From Actinobacteria bacterium HGW-Actinobacteria-7 (lineage in GTDB: Bacteria > Actinomycetota > Coriobacteriia > Anaerosomatales > PHET01): a DNA stretch of 48,003 nucleotides. The DNA is taken from positions 1-48,003 of the forward strand of contig PHET01000016.1 of NCBI GenBank assembly GCA_002841275.1, read 5' to 3'. The position numbers were made by a program, and so were the translations under genes. Positions 35,815 through 46,100 of the stretch are shown in pieces. The notes under the pieces were generated by a model. The model was given only the letters and a program-made list of their open reading frames with translations, did no database searches and was not told the DNA's origin. The first letter of the stretch is position 1; every line of letters starts with the position of its first letter.

Positions 35815-36582
35815 TCAGAGTCTCACGGGTATGCCCGCGGCCGCCATATGCTTCTTGACCTGCTCGACGGTGAACGTCCCGAAGTGGAACACGCTCGCCG
35901 CGAGAACGGCATCCGCATCCGCCTCTATGACCACTTCGGCGAAGTGGTCCAGCTCACCAGCGCCCCCGCTTGCGATTACCGGCACATTGACCGCCCGGGT
36001 GACCGCTCGGGTCAGGTCGATGTCGTAGCCTTGCTTCACGCCGTCGCAGTCCATGCTGGTCAGCAGGATCTCACCACTCCCCAGCCGCTGCGCCTCCTCG
36101 GCCCACCGCACGGCGTCGAGTTCGGTGTTGATGCGCCCGCCGTTGATGAACACCTCCCACCGAGCAGGGCTGGAGCCGGGTACCCGCCGAGCGTCGATGG
36201 CGGTCACGATGCACTGGGCTCCGTAGATGCGAGCGGTGAGCGTGATGAGCTCGGGGTTACGGACTGCGGCGGAGTTCAACGAGATCTTGTCGGCGCCCGC
36301 CTTGAGCATCGCGCGGATGTCTGCAGCCGTGCGCATGCCGCCACCAACCGTGTAGGGAATGAAGCACTCCTCGGCGGTGCGAGTGGCAACATCGAGCATG
36401 CTAGGGCGGTCTTCGTGACTCGCCGTGATGTCCAGGAAGACGACCTCGTCAGCGCCAGCCTTGTCGTAGACGGCCGCCATCTCGACCGGATCGCCGGCGT
36501 CGCGCAGGTTGACGAAGTTCACGCCCTTGACCACACGACCCTCATGCACATCAAGGCAGGGAATCACTCGCTTCATCAACAT
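35815..36582 (-). CDS. hisF: Imidazole glycerol phosphate synthase cyclase subunit
   Basis: TIM-barrel subunit that makes imidazole glycerol phosphate and AICAR, using ammonia from HisH. 255 residues from the ATG at 36580-36582, with AGGTG six bases upstream; the longer frame would overlap his[21 protein letters not shown] carries catalytic Asp11. [47 protein letters not shown] and [14 protein letters not shown] are in order. It follows hisA by 40 bases. Confidence 0.96.
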   Translation of the reverse strand: MLMKRVIPCLDVHEGRVVKGVNFVNLRDAGDPVEMAAVYDKAGADEVVFLDITASHEDRPSMLDVATRTAEECFIPYTVGGGMRTAADIRAMLKAGADKISLNSAAVRNPELITLTARIYGAQCIVTAIDARRVPGSSPARWEVFINGGRINTELDAVRWAEEAQRLGSGEILLTSMDCDGVKQGYDIDLTRAVTRAVNVPVIASGGAGELDHFAEVVIEADADAVLAASVFHFGTFTVEQVKKHMAAAGIPVRL

Positions 36583-36622
36583 GGGCGCACCTGCGATAGG
36601 TGACTCGTGCTTCGCGTCATCG

Positions 36623-37354
36623 TCAGTACTCCCCGCGTGCAGCACGGATGGCGTGCTTGAGCCTGAAAGCGCCTTCGTACAGAGCGCGCCCGGTGATGGC
36701 GCCTTCGACCGTGTCGGGGCCAAGGGCCGCGAGTGCCGCGAAGTCATCCAAGGTGGAGACGCCGCCGCTCGCGATCACGGGGAAGCCTGCTGTCTCGGCG
36801 ATCTGCTCATAGGCGTCAACATTGACGCCGGTCTGCATCCCGTCTCGGCTGATGTCGGTGTATACGAGATGGCTGATTCCCAGTTCGCGCAGCTCAGAGA
36901 CGAGTTCTGCGGCTGGCGTGGCCGTGCCCTCGCGCCACCCTTCGACCGCGACAAGACCGTCTCTGGCGTCGATACCCGCCACCACGTGATCGCCGAAGCG
37001 GGCGACCGCCTCCTTCACGAAAGCCGGGTCGGTGGCGAGCTTGGTGCCCAGCACCATCCGGCTCACTCCAGCCTGAGACAATCGCGCCATGGTCTCGATG
37101 GTGCGGATTCCGCCGCCCGTCTGCACGGGGATTCCGATCTCACGCACGATTCGCTCGATCACTGCCGTGTTTCCCGGCACGCCGTCACGCGCGCCGTCCA
37201 GGTCAACGACGTGCACCCATTCAGCGCCCGCCTCCGCGAACTCGCGCGCCTGGGCAACGGGATCCTCGTTGTAGACGGTCACTCGCTCGTAGTCACCTTG
37301 GGCAAGACGTACGGCGCGGCCGTCAAGGATGTCGATTGCGGGAAAGACGATCAC
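36623..37354 (-). CDS. hisA: ProFAR isomerase (HisA)
   Basis: Isomerises the ProFAR intermediate of histidine synthesis. 243-residue TIM barrel with catalytic Asp8 in [50 protein letters not shown] and [13 protein letters not shown] follow. In many actinobacteria this enzyme (PriA) also does the TrpF reaction, but this genome has its own trpF, so single function is more likely here. It starts at a GTG overlapping the hisH stop (GTGA). Confidence 0.95.
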   Translation of the reverse strand: MIVFPAIDILDGRAVRLAQGDYERVTVYNEDPVAQAREFAEAGAEWVHVVDLDGARDGVPGNTAVIERIVREIGIPVQTGGGIRTIETMARLSQAGVSRMVLGTKLATDPAFVKEAVARFGDHVVAGIDARDGLVAVEGWREGTATPAAELVSELRELGISHLVYTDISRDGMQTGVNVDAYEQIAETAGFPVIASGGVSTLDDFAALAALGPDTVEGAITGRALYEGAFRLKHAIRAARGEY

Positions 37355-37971
37355 GTGCGTGCTCCTTCCACGATGCTGGCGAAGTTCCTGAGCAGCTTCA
37401 GCCCGGCCGAGGAGCTCTTCTCGGGATGGAACTGGACCGCGAAGACGTTGTCGAGCTGCACAGCAGCTGCGAACCGCACCCCGTACTCGGTCGATCCGAC
37501 AACCACGTCCGGGTCCGATGGCTGCAGACGGTAGCTATGCACGAAGTAGAACGCCGTGGACTCGGGGATATCGGCGAACAGAGGGCTCTCGATGGGGTAC
37601 TCGACTGTGTTCCAGCCGATGTGCGGGATCTTCACGCCGGCGGGCAGCCGATCGCATATTCCGGGGACGAGCCCCAGCCCCTCCCACTCGCCGTCCTCAA
37701 AGCCTGCGTCCGCCAACATCTGCATGCCCAGACAGATACCGAGAAAGGGTGTTCCCTCGGTGACGCGGGACCTCAGCACATCCTCGCAGCCGGACTCTCG
37801 CAGGTTGGCCGCGGCATCGCGAAACGCACCGACGCCGGGCAAGACGATGCCGTCCGCACGCTCGATATCGGCGGGGTCGTCGGTCACGACCACGTCTGCT
37901 ACACCGGCGTGCTCGAACCCCTTCTGCACGCTGCGAAGGTTGCCCATCTTGTAGTCGACTATCGCAATCAC
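37351..37971 (-). CDS. hisH: Imidazole glycerol phosphate synthase glutaminase subunit
   Basis: Class I glutamine amidotransferase of 206 residues giving ammonia to His[12 protein letters not shown] forms the oxyanion region. The nucleophile is C80 in [11 protein letters not shown], and the His/Glu pair lies in [10 protein letters not shown] near the C-terminus. It starts at a GTG overlapping the hisB stop (GTGA) and is followed by hisA, so the two subunits of the synthase are separated by one gene. Confidence 0.96.
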   Translation of the reverse strand: MIAIVDYKMGNLRSVQKGFEHAGVADVVVTDDPADIERADGIVLPGVGAFRDAAANLRESGCEDVLRSRVTEGTPFLGICLGMQMLADAGFEDGEWEGLGLVPGICDRLPAGVKIPHIGWNTVEYPIESPLFADIPESTAFYFVHSYRLQPSDPDVVVGSTEYGVRFAAAVQLDNVFAVQFHPEKSSSAGLKLLRNFASIVEGART

Positions 37972-38555
37972 AGCGAGCCCTTGGTAGATGGCACGCCGCC
38001 GACACGCGAGTCGAGCGCAACCGCTTGGAGCAGGGCGCGTGCGACCGCCTTGAACGCCGCCTCGATGATGTGGTGGCTGTTCTCACCGGCAAGCGAGCGC
38101 ACGTGCAACGTCAGCCCTGCGTTGGCCGCCAACGCGATGAAGAACTCCTTGGCAAGCGTGGTGTCGAAGGTCCCGATCATCTCAATGGGCAGTTCCACGG
38201 CGTAGTGAAGCTGACCTCGCCCGGACACATCGATGGCGGCCAACACGAGTGCTTCATCCATCGGCAACGCAGAGGAGCCGAATCGCGTGATACCCACCTT
38301 GTCGCCCAGCGCTTCAGCGATGGCCTGTCCCAGGACGATTCCCACGTCCTCAACGGTGTGGTGCGCATCCACGTCCAGATCACCGGTGGCGCTCACCGAA
38401 AGATCGAGCGTTGCGTGACGACCCAGAGCCTCGAGCATGTGGTCGAAGAAGGGCACACCCGTGCTCACCGTAGTGGAGCCGGTCCCGTCAAGGTCGACGG
38501 CGACCGCAATCGATGTCTCGGCCGTTGTTCGCGTGATTTTGGCTGTTCGGCTCAT
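37968..38555 (-). CDS. hisB: Imidazoleglycerol-phosphate dehydratase
   Basis: Dehydrates imidazole glycerol phosphate. Monofunctional form of 195 residues from the ATG at 38553-38555 ([18 protein letters not shown]), without the HAD phosphatase half found in enterobacteria. The manganese ligands lie in the twin motifs [10 protein letters not shown] and [25 protein letters not shown] is also conserved. The longer frame would overlap hisC. GAAGGGG lies 11 bases upstream. Histidinol-phosphate phosphatase is therefore missing from this operon. Confidence 0.95.
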   Translation of the reverse strand: MSRTAKITRTTAETSIAVAVDLDGTGSTTVSTGVPFFDHMLEALGRHATLDLSVSATGDLDVDAHHTVEDVGIVLGQAIAEALGDKVGITRFGSSALPMDEALVLAAIDVSGRGQLHYAVELPIEMIGTFDTTLAKEFFIALAANAGLTLHVRSLAGENSHHIIEAAFKAVARALLQAVALDSRVGGVPSTKGSL

Positions 38556-38577
38556 ACGCTCGCTGCCCCTTCGTCTC

Positions 38578-39702
38578 TCATTCGACTCCCCTGCCTCGGG
38601 CACCACCGGTACCCGCCAGCTCAGCCGCAGAACGACGGCCACCGATGACCTCGGCCACACCCTCCAGAAAGCGCACGCTCTCCTCGGCCGTACCCACCGT
38701 CACACGCAGACAGTTCTCCAGACCCGGCGTGCGGGTGAAATCCCTGATCAGTACCGAGTGGGTGTGCAACATATCGCGCCAGAGCGCACTCGCATGCTCG
38801 ACGCGGAACAGGACGAAGTTCGCTTCGCTGGGAAACACCTCGACTCCGGGGACCTGGGCAAGCTCCCTGCTGATCATGTCGCGATTGCGGATGATGTCCG
38901 AGATCACCTGTTCGAACATGACGCGCTCCCGGTAGACGGTCGCGGCGACCCACTGGCTGAATGCGTCGACCGAGTACGGCTGACGGACCTTCATCAGCTC
39001 GCAGATCACGTCGGCGTCGCCGAGCAGATAGCCCACGCGCAGCCCGGCAAGCGAGAACGCCTTTGAAAACGTCCGCAACAGAACGAGGTTGGGATGACGC
39101 GACATGTGGTGGCGCATGGTGAGCCGACTGAATTCGAAGTACGCCTCATCAACCAGCACGATCGCATCCGAGGCACCCAGCAGGTCGATGAGGAACGACT
39201 CGTCGATCAGCCCGCCGGTGGGATTGTTGGGGTTGGCTATCATCACCAGATCGATATCGCCCTGACGCACCCGCTGCAGTACTGCGTCCTGATTCACCGA
39301 GAAGTCCTCAAGGCGCGGAATGCTCACGACACTGGTGCCGGTCGTCGCCGCATCGATGGCGTACATACCGAATGTCGGCGGCAGATCGAGCATCGTACGC
39401 CCAGGCCCGCCCCAAGCGAGGAGCAGGTCGAAGATGAGCTCATCGCCACCGTTTCCCACCAGGACGTTCTCGGGTTCGAGACCGTTGGCCTCGGCCAGAA
39501 GACGTCTGAGTGCACTGGCAGTGGGATCCGGATAGCGGTTGAACTGGAACTGTGAAAGGCGTTCGCTGAGCTTCTTGACGATCTCCTGCGGGAGATTCAT
39601 CGGGTTCTCGTTGCTCGCCAACAACACCTCAGCACGAACGTCCTTGGCGTCATAGGGCACGAGCTGGTCAAGCTCCTCTCGGGCGGATCTGAATCGGTTC
39701 AC
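38578..39702 (-). CDS. hisC: Histidinol-phosphate aminotransferase
   Basis: PLP aminotransferase of 374 residues converting imidazole-acetol phosphate to histidinol phosphate. LLASNENP at the N-terminus, VGNGGDELI (cofactor phosphate), [20 protein letters not shown] and the PLP lysine near residue 214 in [16 protein letters not shown] are present. The C-terminal tail ([14 protein letters not shown]) is low-complexity. It starts at a GTG with GAGGAG upstream, six bases after hisD. Confidence 0.95.
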   Translation of the reverse strand: MNRFRSAREELDQLVPYDAKDVRAEVLLASNENPMNLPQEIVKKLSERLSQFQFNRYPDPTASALRRLLAEANGLEPENVLVGNGGDELIFDLLLAWGGPGRTMLDLPPTFGMYAIDAATTGTSVVSIPRLEDFSVNQDAVLQRVRQGDIDLVMIANPNNPTGGLIDESFLIDLLGASDAIVLVDEAYFEFSRLTMRHHMSRHPNLVLLRTFSKAFSLAGLRVGYLLGDADVICELMKVRQPYSVDAFSQWVAATVYRERVMFEQVISDIIRNRDMISRELAQVPGVEVFPSEANFVLFRVEHASALWRDMLHTHSVLIRDFTRTPGLENCLRVTVGTAEESVRFLEGVAEVIGGRRSAAELAGTGGARGRGVE

Positions 39703-39708
39703 ACTCTC

Positions 39709-41028
39709 TCACTCCTCTTCTTCGAGCGACAGGCGGAACTGCTCGGCCGCATCGAGGCGCAGACTCACGGCTCGCCCATGCGCCCACAGACCCTCTTTGC
39801 CGGCGAGTTCGAGAACGGTGGGGCCGTCCATCTCGAGAGCCTCGTAGCTGTATCCCAGCACACTGGACTTCTTGACGAAGTCATCGACCGACAGCGGGCT
39901 CGAGAACCGTGCGGTACCTCCTGTGGGCAGGACGTGGTTAGGCCCGGCAACGTAGTCACCAACGGACTCCGGCGTCCACGGACCCAGGAATATCGCGCCC
40001 GCGTTGCGGATCGATCCGAGAAGTTCGTAGGGATCGGCCATCTGCACTTCGAGGTGCTCAGGTGCGATGAGGTCCGAGGTCTCGAGCGCGGCGACGATAT
40101 CCGGGCAGATGATCACGACACCGTTGTCCGTAAGCGACCGCTGGGTGATCTCCCCGCGCGGCGACTCGTCGATGAGCGCGCGCAAGGCCTCCTCCACCAG
40201 ATCGGGAAGCTCGGGATCGGTGGTCACCAGATAGGTGGCGGCACGCGGGTCGTGTTCGGCCTGCGCCATCAGGTCGATAGCGACGAACGCTGGGACCGCG
40301 GTCTCATCGGCAAGCACGAGGACTTCCGAGGGACCCGCGAGCATGTCGATGCCGACATCGCCCATCACGAGCTTCTTGGCCGCCGTGACATACGCGTTTC
40401 CGGGGCCAACGACCTTGTCCACCCGCGGGATGGTGTCCGTGCCGTAGGCCAGCGCGGCGACGGCTTGGGCTCCCCCGACCTTGTAGATCTCGGTGACTCC
40501 GGCCTCGGCAGCGGCAGCCAGCGTGTACGGGTTCACCGTGCCGTCGGCAGCAGGCGGCACGACCATCGCGATCTCGTCGACACCTGCAACGATGGCGGGA
40601 ATGGCCGTCATAAGCACGCTGGAGGGATAACGGGCACGACCGCCGGGGACGTAGATGCCCACGCGGGCCAGCGGCGTGATCTTCTGACCGAGGAACACTC
40701 CGCCTTCCTGAGCGTTGAACCAGCTCTGCGGCAGCTGCCGACGGTGGAAGTCCTCGATCGCTCCCGCGGCAACCGTGAGAGCATCGAGAAAGGCCTCGTC
40801 GCACTGGGCCACCGCGGCCTCGATCTCCTCCTCGGTGACGCGGAAGTCCGCCAGATCGCATCCGTCGAACTGCTTGGTGAGAGCGCGAAGTGCCTCGTCT
40901 CCGCGTGCGCGCACGTCATCGACGATCTTGGCGGCGACGCCAAGGATCTCGGCGTCCACTCCCCCGCTGCGCGCGAGATCCGCCTCGGTGAGGCGCTGGC
41001 CGGGCTCGAGCACGATGCGTCGCAGCAT
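39709..41028 (-). CDS. hisD: Histidinol dehydrogenase
   Basis: Zinc enzyme of 439 residues that oxidises histidinol to histidine with NAD in two steps. [61 protein letters not shown] and [21 protein letters not shown] are the characteristic segments in order; zinc and catalytic residues lie in [10 protein letters not shown] and APEHLEVQ. It lies 30 bases after hisG and six before hisC. Confidence 0.97.
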   Translation of the reverse strand: MLRRIVLEPGQRLTEADLARSGGVDAEILGVAAKIVDDVRARGDEALRALTKQFDGCDLADFRVTEEEIEAAVAQCDEAFLDALTVAAGAIEDFHRRQLPQSWFNAQEGGVFLGQKITPLARVGIYVPGGRARYPSSVLMTAIPAIVAGVDEIAMVVPPAADGTVNPYTLAAAAEAGVTEIYKVGGAQAVAALAYGTDTIPRVDKVVGPGNAYVTAAKKLVMGDVGIDMLAGPSEVLVLADETAVPAFVAIDLMAQAEHDPRAATYLVTTDPELPDLVEEALRALIDESPRGEITQRSLTDNGVVIICPDIVAALETSDLIAPEHLEVQMADPYELLGSIRNAGAIFLGPWTPESVGDYVAGPNHVLPTGGTARFSSPLSVDDFVKKSSVLGYSYEALEMDGPTVLELAGKEGLWAHGRAVSLRLDAAEQFRLSLEEEE

Positions 41029-41058
41029 GCTAGGACTCGCTTTCTGTCAGAGACGCGG

Positions 41059-41742
41059 TCACAGACCGGCCTCGGGATCACGGGCGGACAACTCAGCAAG
41101 GGTATCAGCGAGGCGTGACACCCGCGGATCGGTACGCACGGCGACCGGGTTGCCCACGAACCGCGCGCTACTGGGAAGCACGTCTTCGATTATCCGCAAA
41201 TCGTTCTCGCGCAGAGTGGTTCCGGTCGCGGTGATATCGACCACGACATCAGCGATGCCGATAAGCGGCGCGAGCTCGATGTTGCCGTTGAGCTTCACGA
41301 TCTCGACCTGGATGCCCCGGGCATCGAAGTGCGCCTGAGTGATGACCGGGTACTTGGTCGCCACCCTGACGACACCTAAGTGCCGGGCACGCTCGCTCAC
41401 CTCGGCCTGCGTCCCGCCCTTCTCGGCCACCACGAACCGGCAGGCGCCGAAGCCGAGGTCGACAAGCTCGACGACGTCCAGACCCGCCTCGATCAGCACG
41501 TCCTTGCCGCCGATACCGCAGTCCGCAGCACCGTAGGCGACATAGACAGGGATGTCGGTGGGCTTGCCGATGATGTACTCGGCGTCGTCGGTGCGCACGA
41601 TGAGCTGGCGACCCGGGTTCTCGAGCGCGCCTGTGTCCAGCCCTGCGGCCTGCAGCAGACGGACACTGTCGGCGAACAACGAGCCCTTGGGGACCGCTAT
41701 CCGCAGCGGACGACCCTCTTCAGATTCGCGATAGGCGATCAC
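41059..41742 (-). CDS. hisG: ATP phosphoribosyltransferase, short form
   Basis: First and feedback-controlled step of histidine synthesis, joining ATP and PRPP. At 227 residues it lacks the C-terminal regulatory ACT-like domain, so it is the short form that needs HisZ. LRIAVPKGSLFADSV, DCGIGGKDVLIE, VATKYPVITQAHF and the PRPP-binding VVDITATGTTLREN are present. Its GTG overlaps the hisZ stop (GTGA), matching the need for equal amounts of both subunits. Confidence 0.96.
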   Translation of the reverse strand: MIAYRESEEGRPLRIAVPKGSLFADSVRLLQAAGLDTGALENPGRQLIVRTDDAEYIIGKPTDIPVYVAYGAADCGIGGKDVLIEAGLDVVELVDLGFGACRFVVAEKGGTQAEVSERARHLGVVRVATKYPVITQAHFDARGIQVEIVKLNGNIELAPLIGIADVVVDITATGTTLRENDLRIIEDVLPSSARFVGNPVAVRTDPRVSRLADTLAELSARDPEAGL

Positions 41743-42998
41743 AGGGCCTCACCGCCTTGCGCCCATGACGTCGTGGGCGCGTAGGGAATCGGGTCCTCGA
41801 TGGGCAGAGCGACTTCGCCCGAACGATCGAGGCGGTACAAACCCTTGCCAGTGGCAACGAGAGCCTCCACAGCACCTCGGTGCTCGGCCTCCCGCACCAG
41901 AGCGGATCCTTCGCGCTGCGAGAGCGTCACACGCCACCCGGCGCCACGCAACCGTGCCGCGACCTCGAGGGCGAGACCGGGCTCGCCGCCCAGCACTGCA
42001 TCCAGACCCCGCGTGCGCGGACCGCCGTCCTGTTCCACGAGTGCGATCGCGACTCGTTCGAGCCCCAAGGCGAAACCGGCTGCAGGTGATGGTGCGTCGA
42101 ACGCAGCCAGCACGCCGTCGTAGCGCCCGCCGCCGCCCAAGGGAACACCGAGGCCCGGCGCGTACGCCTCCACGACCAACCCGGTGTAGTAGTCAAACGA
42201 ACGCATCACCGAGAAGTCCACGGCGACCTTGTCGGCCACGCCTGCGGACTCGAGAAGTTCGTATGTCGTCTGCAGATCGTCGAGTGCACCGTCGCAGCCG
42301 CATCCCGATGCGGCCGAGCGGCACGCCTCAATCGCCTCCACACCACCACGGATGCGAGGCACCGCGCGAAGAGCAGCTGCCGCCCGTGGGGCGACATCCG
42401 GCTCGGCCGCGAGGCGATCGAGCTCCACGAGATTGCGGTCGTGTGCGGCGGCGAACACGGCCGCACCCCACGTCTCGCCCGCCCCGGCCGCATCAACGAT
42501 CGCCTGGAAGACTTCTACCGTTCCCATGCCGATGCTGAAGCGACTGAGTCCGGCTGCACGCAGCGCCTCGACCAGCATCGCAACGACCTCGGCGTCAGCC
42601 GCAGGACCGCGGGCGCCCACCAGCTCGACACCGACCTGTGTGAACTGCCGAGACTGGCCACGCAGGGACTCGTGCTCGCGAAAGACGTTCGCACAGTAGC
42701 GCAGACGGTGCGGTCCCACCTCGTCGCCCATACGCGAGGCGACCAGCCGCGCTATCGGCACCGTGACGTCGGGGCGAAGGGCGAGCAGCTGACCATCGAG
42801 GTCGACCAGTCGAAACGCGGTGCCCTCCAGAGAGCCGGCGGCCGCTTCGAGGGCGTCGAGACGCTCGACTACAGGGGTCTCGACAAGGCCGTAGCCCCAC
42901 GCCGAGAAGACATCACCCAGCCGGCGTTGAAGCGCCTCGCGCTCGGCTGCCTCTTCAGGTAGAACGTCGCGAAATCCTCGCGGCGTGACAGGACGCAT
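41739..42998 (-). CDS. hisZ: ATP phosphoribosyltransferase regulatory subunit
   Basis: Histidyl-tRNA-synthetase-like regulatory partner of short HisG, 419 residues. It keeps the class II synthetase core (TPRGFRDVLPEEA, LLALRPDVTVPIARLVASR, RYCANVFREHESLRGQSRQFTQVGVEL) and GFALGLERVAIAL. It is expected not to charge tRNA. The adjacent short hisG supports HisZ over HisS. It is the first gene of the his operon, about 75 bases after a palindrome that overlaps the predicted promoter. Confidence 0.95.
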   Translation of the reverse strand: MRPVTPRGFRDVLPEEAAEREALQRRLGDVFSAWGYGLVETPVVERLDALEAAAGSLEGTAFRLVDLDGQLLALRPDVTVPIARLVASRMGDEVGPHRLRYCANVFREHESLRGQSRQFTQVGVELVGARGPAADAEVVAMLVEALRAAGLSRFSIGMGTVEVFQAIVDAAGAGETWGAAVFAAAHDRNLVELDRLAAEPDVAPRAAAALRAVPRIRGGVEAIEACRSAASGCGCDGALDDLQTTYELLESAGVADKVAVDFSVMRSFDYYTGLVVEAYAPGLGVPLGGGGRYDGVLAAFDAPSPAAGFALGLERVAIALVEQDGGPRTRGLDAVLGGEPGLALEVAARLRGAGWRVTLSQREGSALVREAEHRGAVEALVATGKGLYRLDRSGEVALPIEDPIPYAPTTSWAQGGEAL

Positions 42999-43071
42999 AT
43001 GAGTGGCCCCCAGGGTCAGTGTGAAACGGCATTGTCAGCAACGTGCCACGGGTACGGGTACCCGCTGGAGG

Positions 43072-43093
43072 GCACTCTATCACAGTAGAGTGC
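43072..43093. promoter_or_regulatory. Palindromic operator candidate upstream of the his operon
   Basis: GCACTCTA-TCACAG-TAGAGTGC, a perfect 8-bp inverted repeat with a 6-base centre. The core GCACTC...GAGTGC resembles CIRCE, but the spacing is 10 rather than 9 and only one arm extends to TTAGCACTC. It overlaps the predicted -10 of the his operon, as expected for a repressor site. The nearby YerC/HisR-like regulator is one possible ligand. Confidence 0.6.
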
Positions 43094-43110
43094 TAAAGCG
43101 CAATCGCCAA
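43082..43110 (-). promoter_or_regulatory. Putative his operon promoter
   Basis: Minus-strand TTGGCG (43105-43110) and TACTGT (43082-43087), 17 bases apart. A second reading, TTGCGC (43098-43103) with TAGAGT (43074-43079), has 18. Either places the palindrome over the -10 region. Confidence 0.4.
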
Positions 43111-43114
43111 TCGA

Positions 43115-46100
43115 TCAGGCCGCGTGCTCGACCGAGCCTCCCCCGAACAACTCCATCAGCTCGGCGAACAGCCCACTCGCCGCAGCGTTCACCCGCTCGC
43201 CCATGGTGCACACCACCGTGCGCTGATTCTCGACGTCCCAAACATGAAGCTCGACTACATCCCTGCCCGGGAAATGCGTGAGTATCCGCTTGAGTGAGTC
43301 CGACCGACCGTTGACCAGCGCGCCGGCGTCCGTGCGCACGATGACCTTCTGCGGGGGCTTCGCGAACGCGTCACCGTTGAACGGTTCGATCTCCAACACG
43401 ATAAGCTTCCGGCCACGGTCGTCTTCTTCGACCTTGCCCTTCACCCGCAACACGGCGTCCTCGACAACGATATCGCGGTACTTCTCGAGTGTGGCAGGGA
43501 ACAGTACCGCCTCGATGGAGCCGTCGAGGTCCTCGAGAGCCGCGATCGCCATCATCGGCCCCTTCTTGGTGGGCTTGAGCGAGACCGAAGCGAGCATGCC
43601 CGCAAACCAGCAGGTCCGTCCCGGCGTCAGCTCTTCGCCGATCGAGCAGTCGGCGGCCTTGCGAACCGCATCCTCGATCTCTTTGAGCGGATGGTCGGAG
43701 ACGTAGATGCCCAGCATCTCCTTCTCGAAGGCCAACTTCATCCGCTTCTCCCATTCGACACCGTCTGGCGCCGGAATCTCCTCGGAGAAACCGTGGTCCT
43801 CGGCATCGAACAGGTCGAACATCGAGACCTGACCGCTGGCCCGGTCCTTCTGCCGCTTGACAGCCGCCTCGAGCACGCCGCCGTCCTCGAGAAAGCCCAT
43901 GAGCTGCTTGCGCGTGTAGCCGGTCGAATCGAAAGCGCCGGCCTTGATGAGCGATTCGAGCGTCTTCTTATTGACCTTGTTCAGCTCGACACGGCTCAAG
44001 AAGTCGTGCAGCGAGGTGAAGGCGCCACCGTCCGTGCGCGCCGCAGTAATACCCTCGACCACGCCTTCGCCCACGCCACGGATGCCAGCCAGTCCGAATC
44101 GGATGCCCTCACCCATGACCGCGGTGAAGTCGCTTCCCGAGGAGTTCACATCCGGGGGGAGCACCGGCATGCCCGAACGGTTGCAGTCCCCGACGTACTT
44201 GACGATGTCGTCGGTGCGCCCCGTGTAGCTGGTCAGCACCGCGGCCATGTACTCGAGCGGATAGTGCGCTTTGAGGTATGCGGTCTGCATCGTGATCAGA
44301 CCGTAGGCCGCCGAGTGACTCTTGTTGAACGCGTACTCCGCGAACGGCAGGATGTCTGCCCACATGTTCTGAGCGAGCTTAGGATCGAATCCGTTGTTCG
44401 CGGCTCCGTCGACCCAGTCGGTCTCGAGCGCCTCGAGCACGTCGAGCTGCTTCTTGCCCATCGCCTTGCGCAACTTGTCGGCCTTGGCTGCCGAGAAGCC
44501 CGACATAGTCATGGAGATGCGCATGACCTGCTCCTGGTACACGATGGCGCCGTACGTCTCTTCGAGAATGGGCTTGAGCCGTTCGTCGTAGTAGGTGACG
44601 GCGCGCTTGCCGCGTTTGCGGTCCACGAAGTCGTCAACCATGCCCGCCTTCAGGGGTCCGGGGCGGTACAACGCGAGGATGGCCACAATATCGGCGAAGG
44701 TCTCGGGCTTCATCCGCTTGAGCAGCTGCCGCATCCCCGCCGACTCGATCTGGAACACGCCCGACGTGTCACCGCGCTGCATGAGTGCGAACGTATCGGC
44801 ATCGTCGAGCGGTAGATCATCGGGGACCAGCTTGACCCCGTGAGTGCGTTCGATGTTGCGAACGGCCGTGGCGATGACCGTCAGGGTGCGCAGTCCAAGG
44901 AAGTCCATCTTGAGCAGACCCATGTCAGCGACGGTGGGGCCGTCGTACTGGGTGATGACCGCGCCGCCCTTGGTGTCGTACTTGACCGGAACGTAGTGGT
45001 GCAGCGGGTCTCGGCAGATGACGACGCCTGCTGCATGCACGCCCTCGCCACGCGTGATGCCCTCCAGTGCGATCGCCGAGTCGACGATGCGCTTGGTGTC
45101 GGGGTTGGACTGGTAGTCGGCGTTGAACTCCGTGCTTGCCTTGAGCGACCCTTCGATCGTCGCGCCCAGCTCCTCGAGGATCATCTTGCTGATCTTGTCC
45201 GGCACACCGTAGGGGTATCCCAGGACCCGACCGGCGTCGCGCACGGCGGCGCGCGCCTTCATCTTGCCGAACGTGATGATCTGCGCCACCTTGTCGGCGC
45301 CGTACTTGTCGCGTACGTAGTCGATGACTTCGCCGCGGCGCTCGTCGTCGAAGTCCATATCGATATCGGGCATCTCTGTGCGTTCCGGGTTCAAGAACCT
45401 CTCGAAGAGCAGACCCTCCGCTATCGGGTCGAGCGCGGTGATCCCCAGCGCGTAGGCGACGATCGAGCCCGCAGCCGAACCACGGCCGGGGCCAACGCCG
45501 ATACCCTGCTCCTTAGCCCAGCGCGTGAAGTCTTGGACGATGAGGAAGTAGGCCGCGATTCCCTTGGGCGTGATGATCGACAGCTCATAGTCGAGCCGCT
45601 CGATCACCTCGGCAGGTAGCGGGTTCGAGTATCGCTGCTTCAGTCCGATCAGGCACTGCTCGCGCAGGAAACTCTCGGTGGTGTGCTCCTCGGGAACGCC
45701 GAACACCGGTAGGATGATCTTGCCGAACTCGATCTCGACGTTGCACTTCTCGGCGATCTCAAGGGTGTTCGAGAGCGCCTCGGGGTAGGTGCCGACCGCT
45801 TGGCGCATCTCCTTGGCGGACTTCATGTAGAACTCATCGCACGAGAACTTCATGCGTCCAGGCTGGTCGACGGTCGAGTTGGTGCCGATGCACAGAAGCA
45901 GGTCTTGGGTCTTGGCATCCTCACGGGTGAGGTAGTGGATGTCGTTGGTCGCAACGAGCGGGAGGCTCAGCTCGTCGCCCAGTTGCGCGATAGCGGCACT
46001 GATCTGCGTCTGAGTGACGCCGTTGTTGGCGGTGATCCCCTGGTCTTGGATCTCAAGGTAGAAGTCGCCGGGTGCGAAGACGCGGGCGTACTCCTGCGCC

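Noticed and set aside
39778-41118. Plus-strand open frame of 446 codons
   Set aside because: Antisense to hisD; the protein is rich in His, Arg and Gly as expected from a shadow frame.
41739-42998. Histidyl-tRNA synthetase (hisS)
   Set aside because: It has the synthetase fold, but the adjacent overlapping short-form hisG and the operon position indicate HisZ.
43072-43096. True CIRCE element
   Set aside because: Spacing between GCACTC and GAGTGC is 10, not 9, one outer arm is not conserved, and the downstream genes are his genes, not chaperones. Kept only as an operator candidate.
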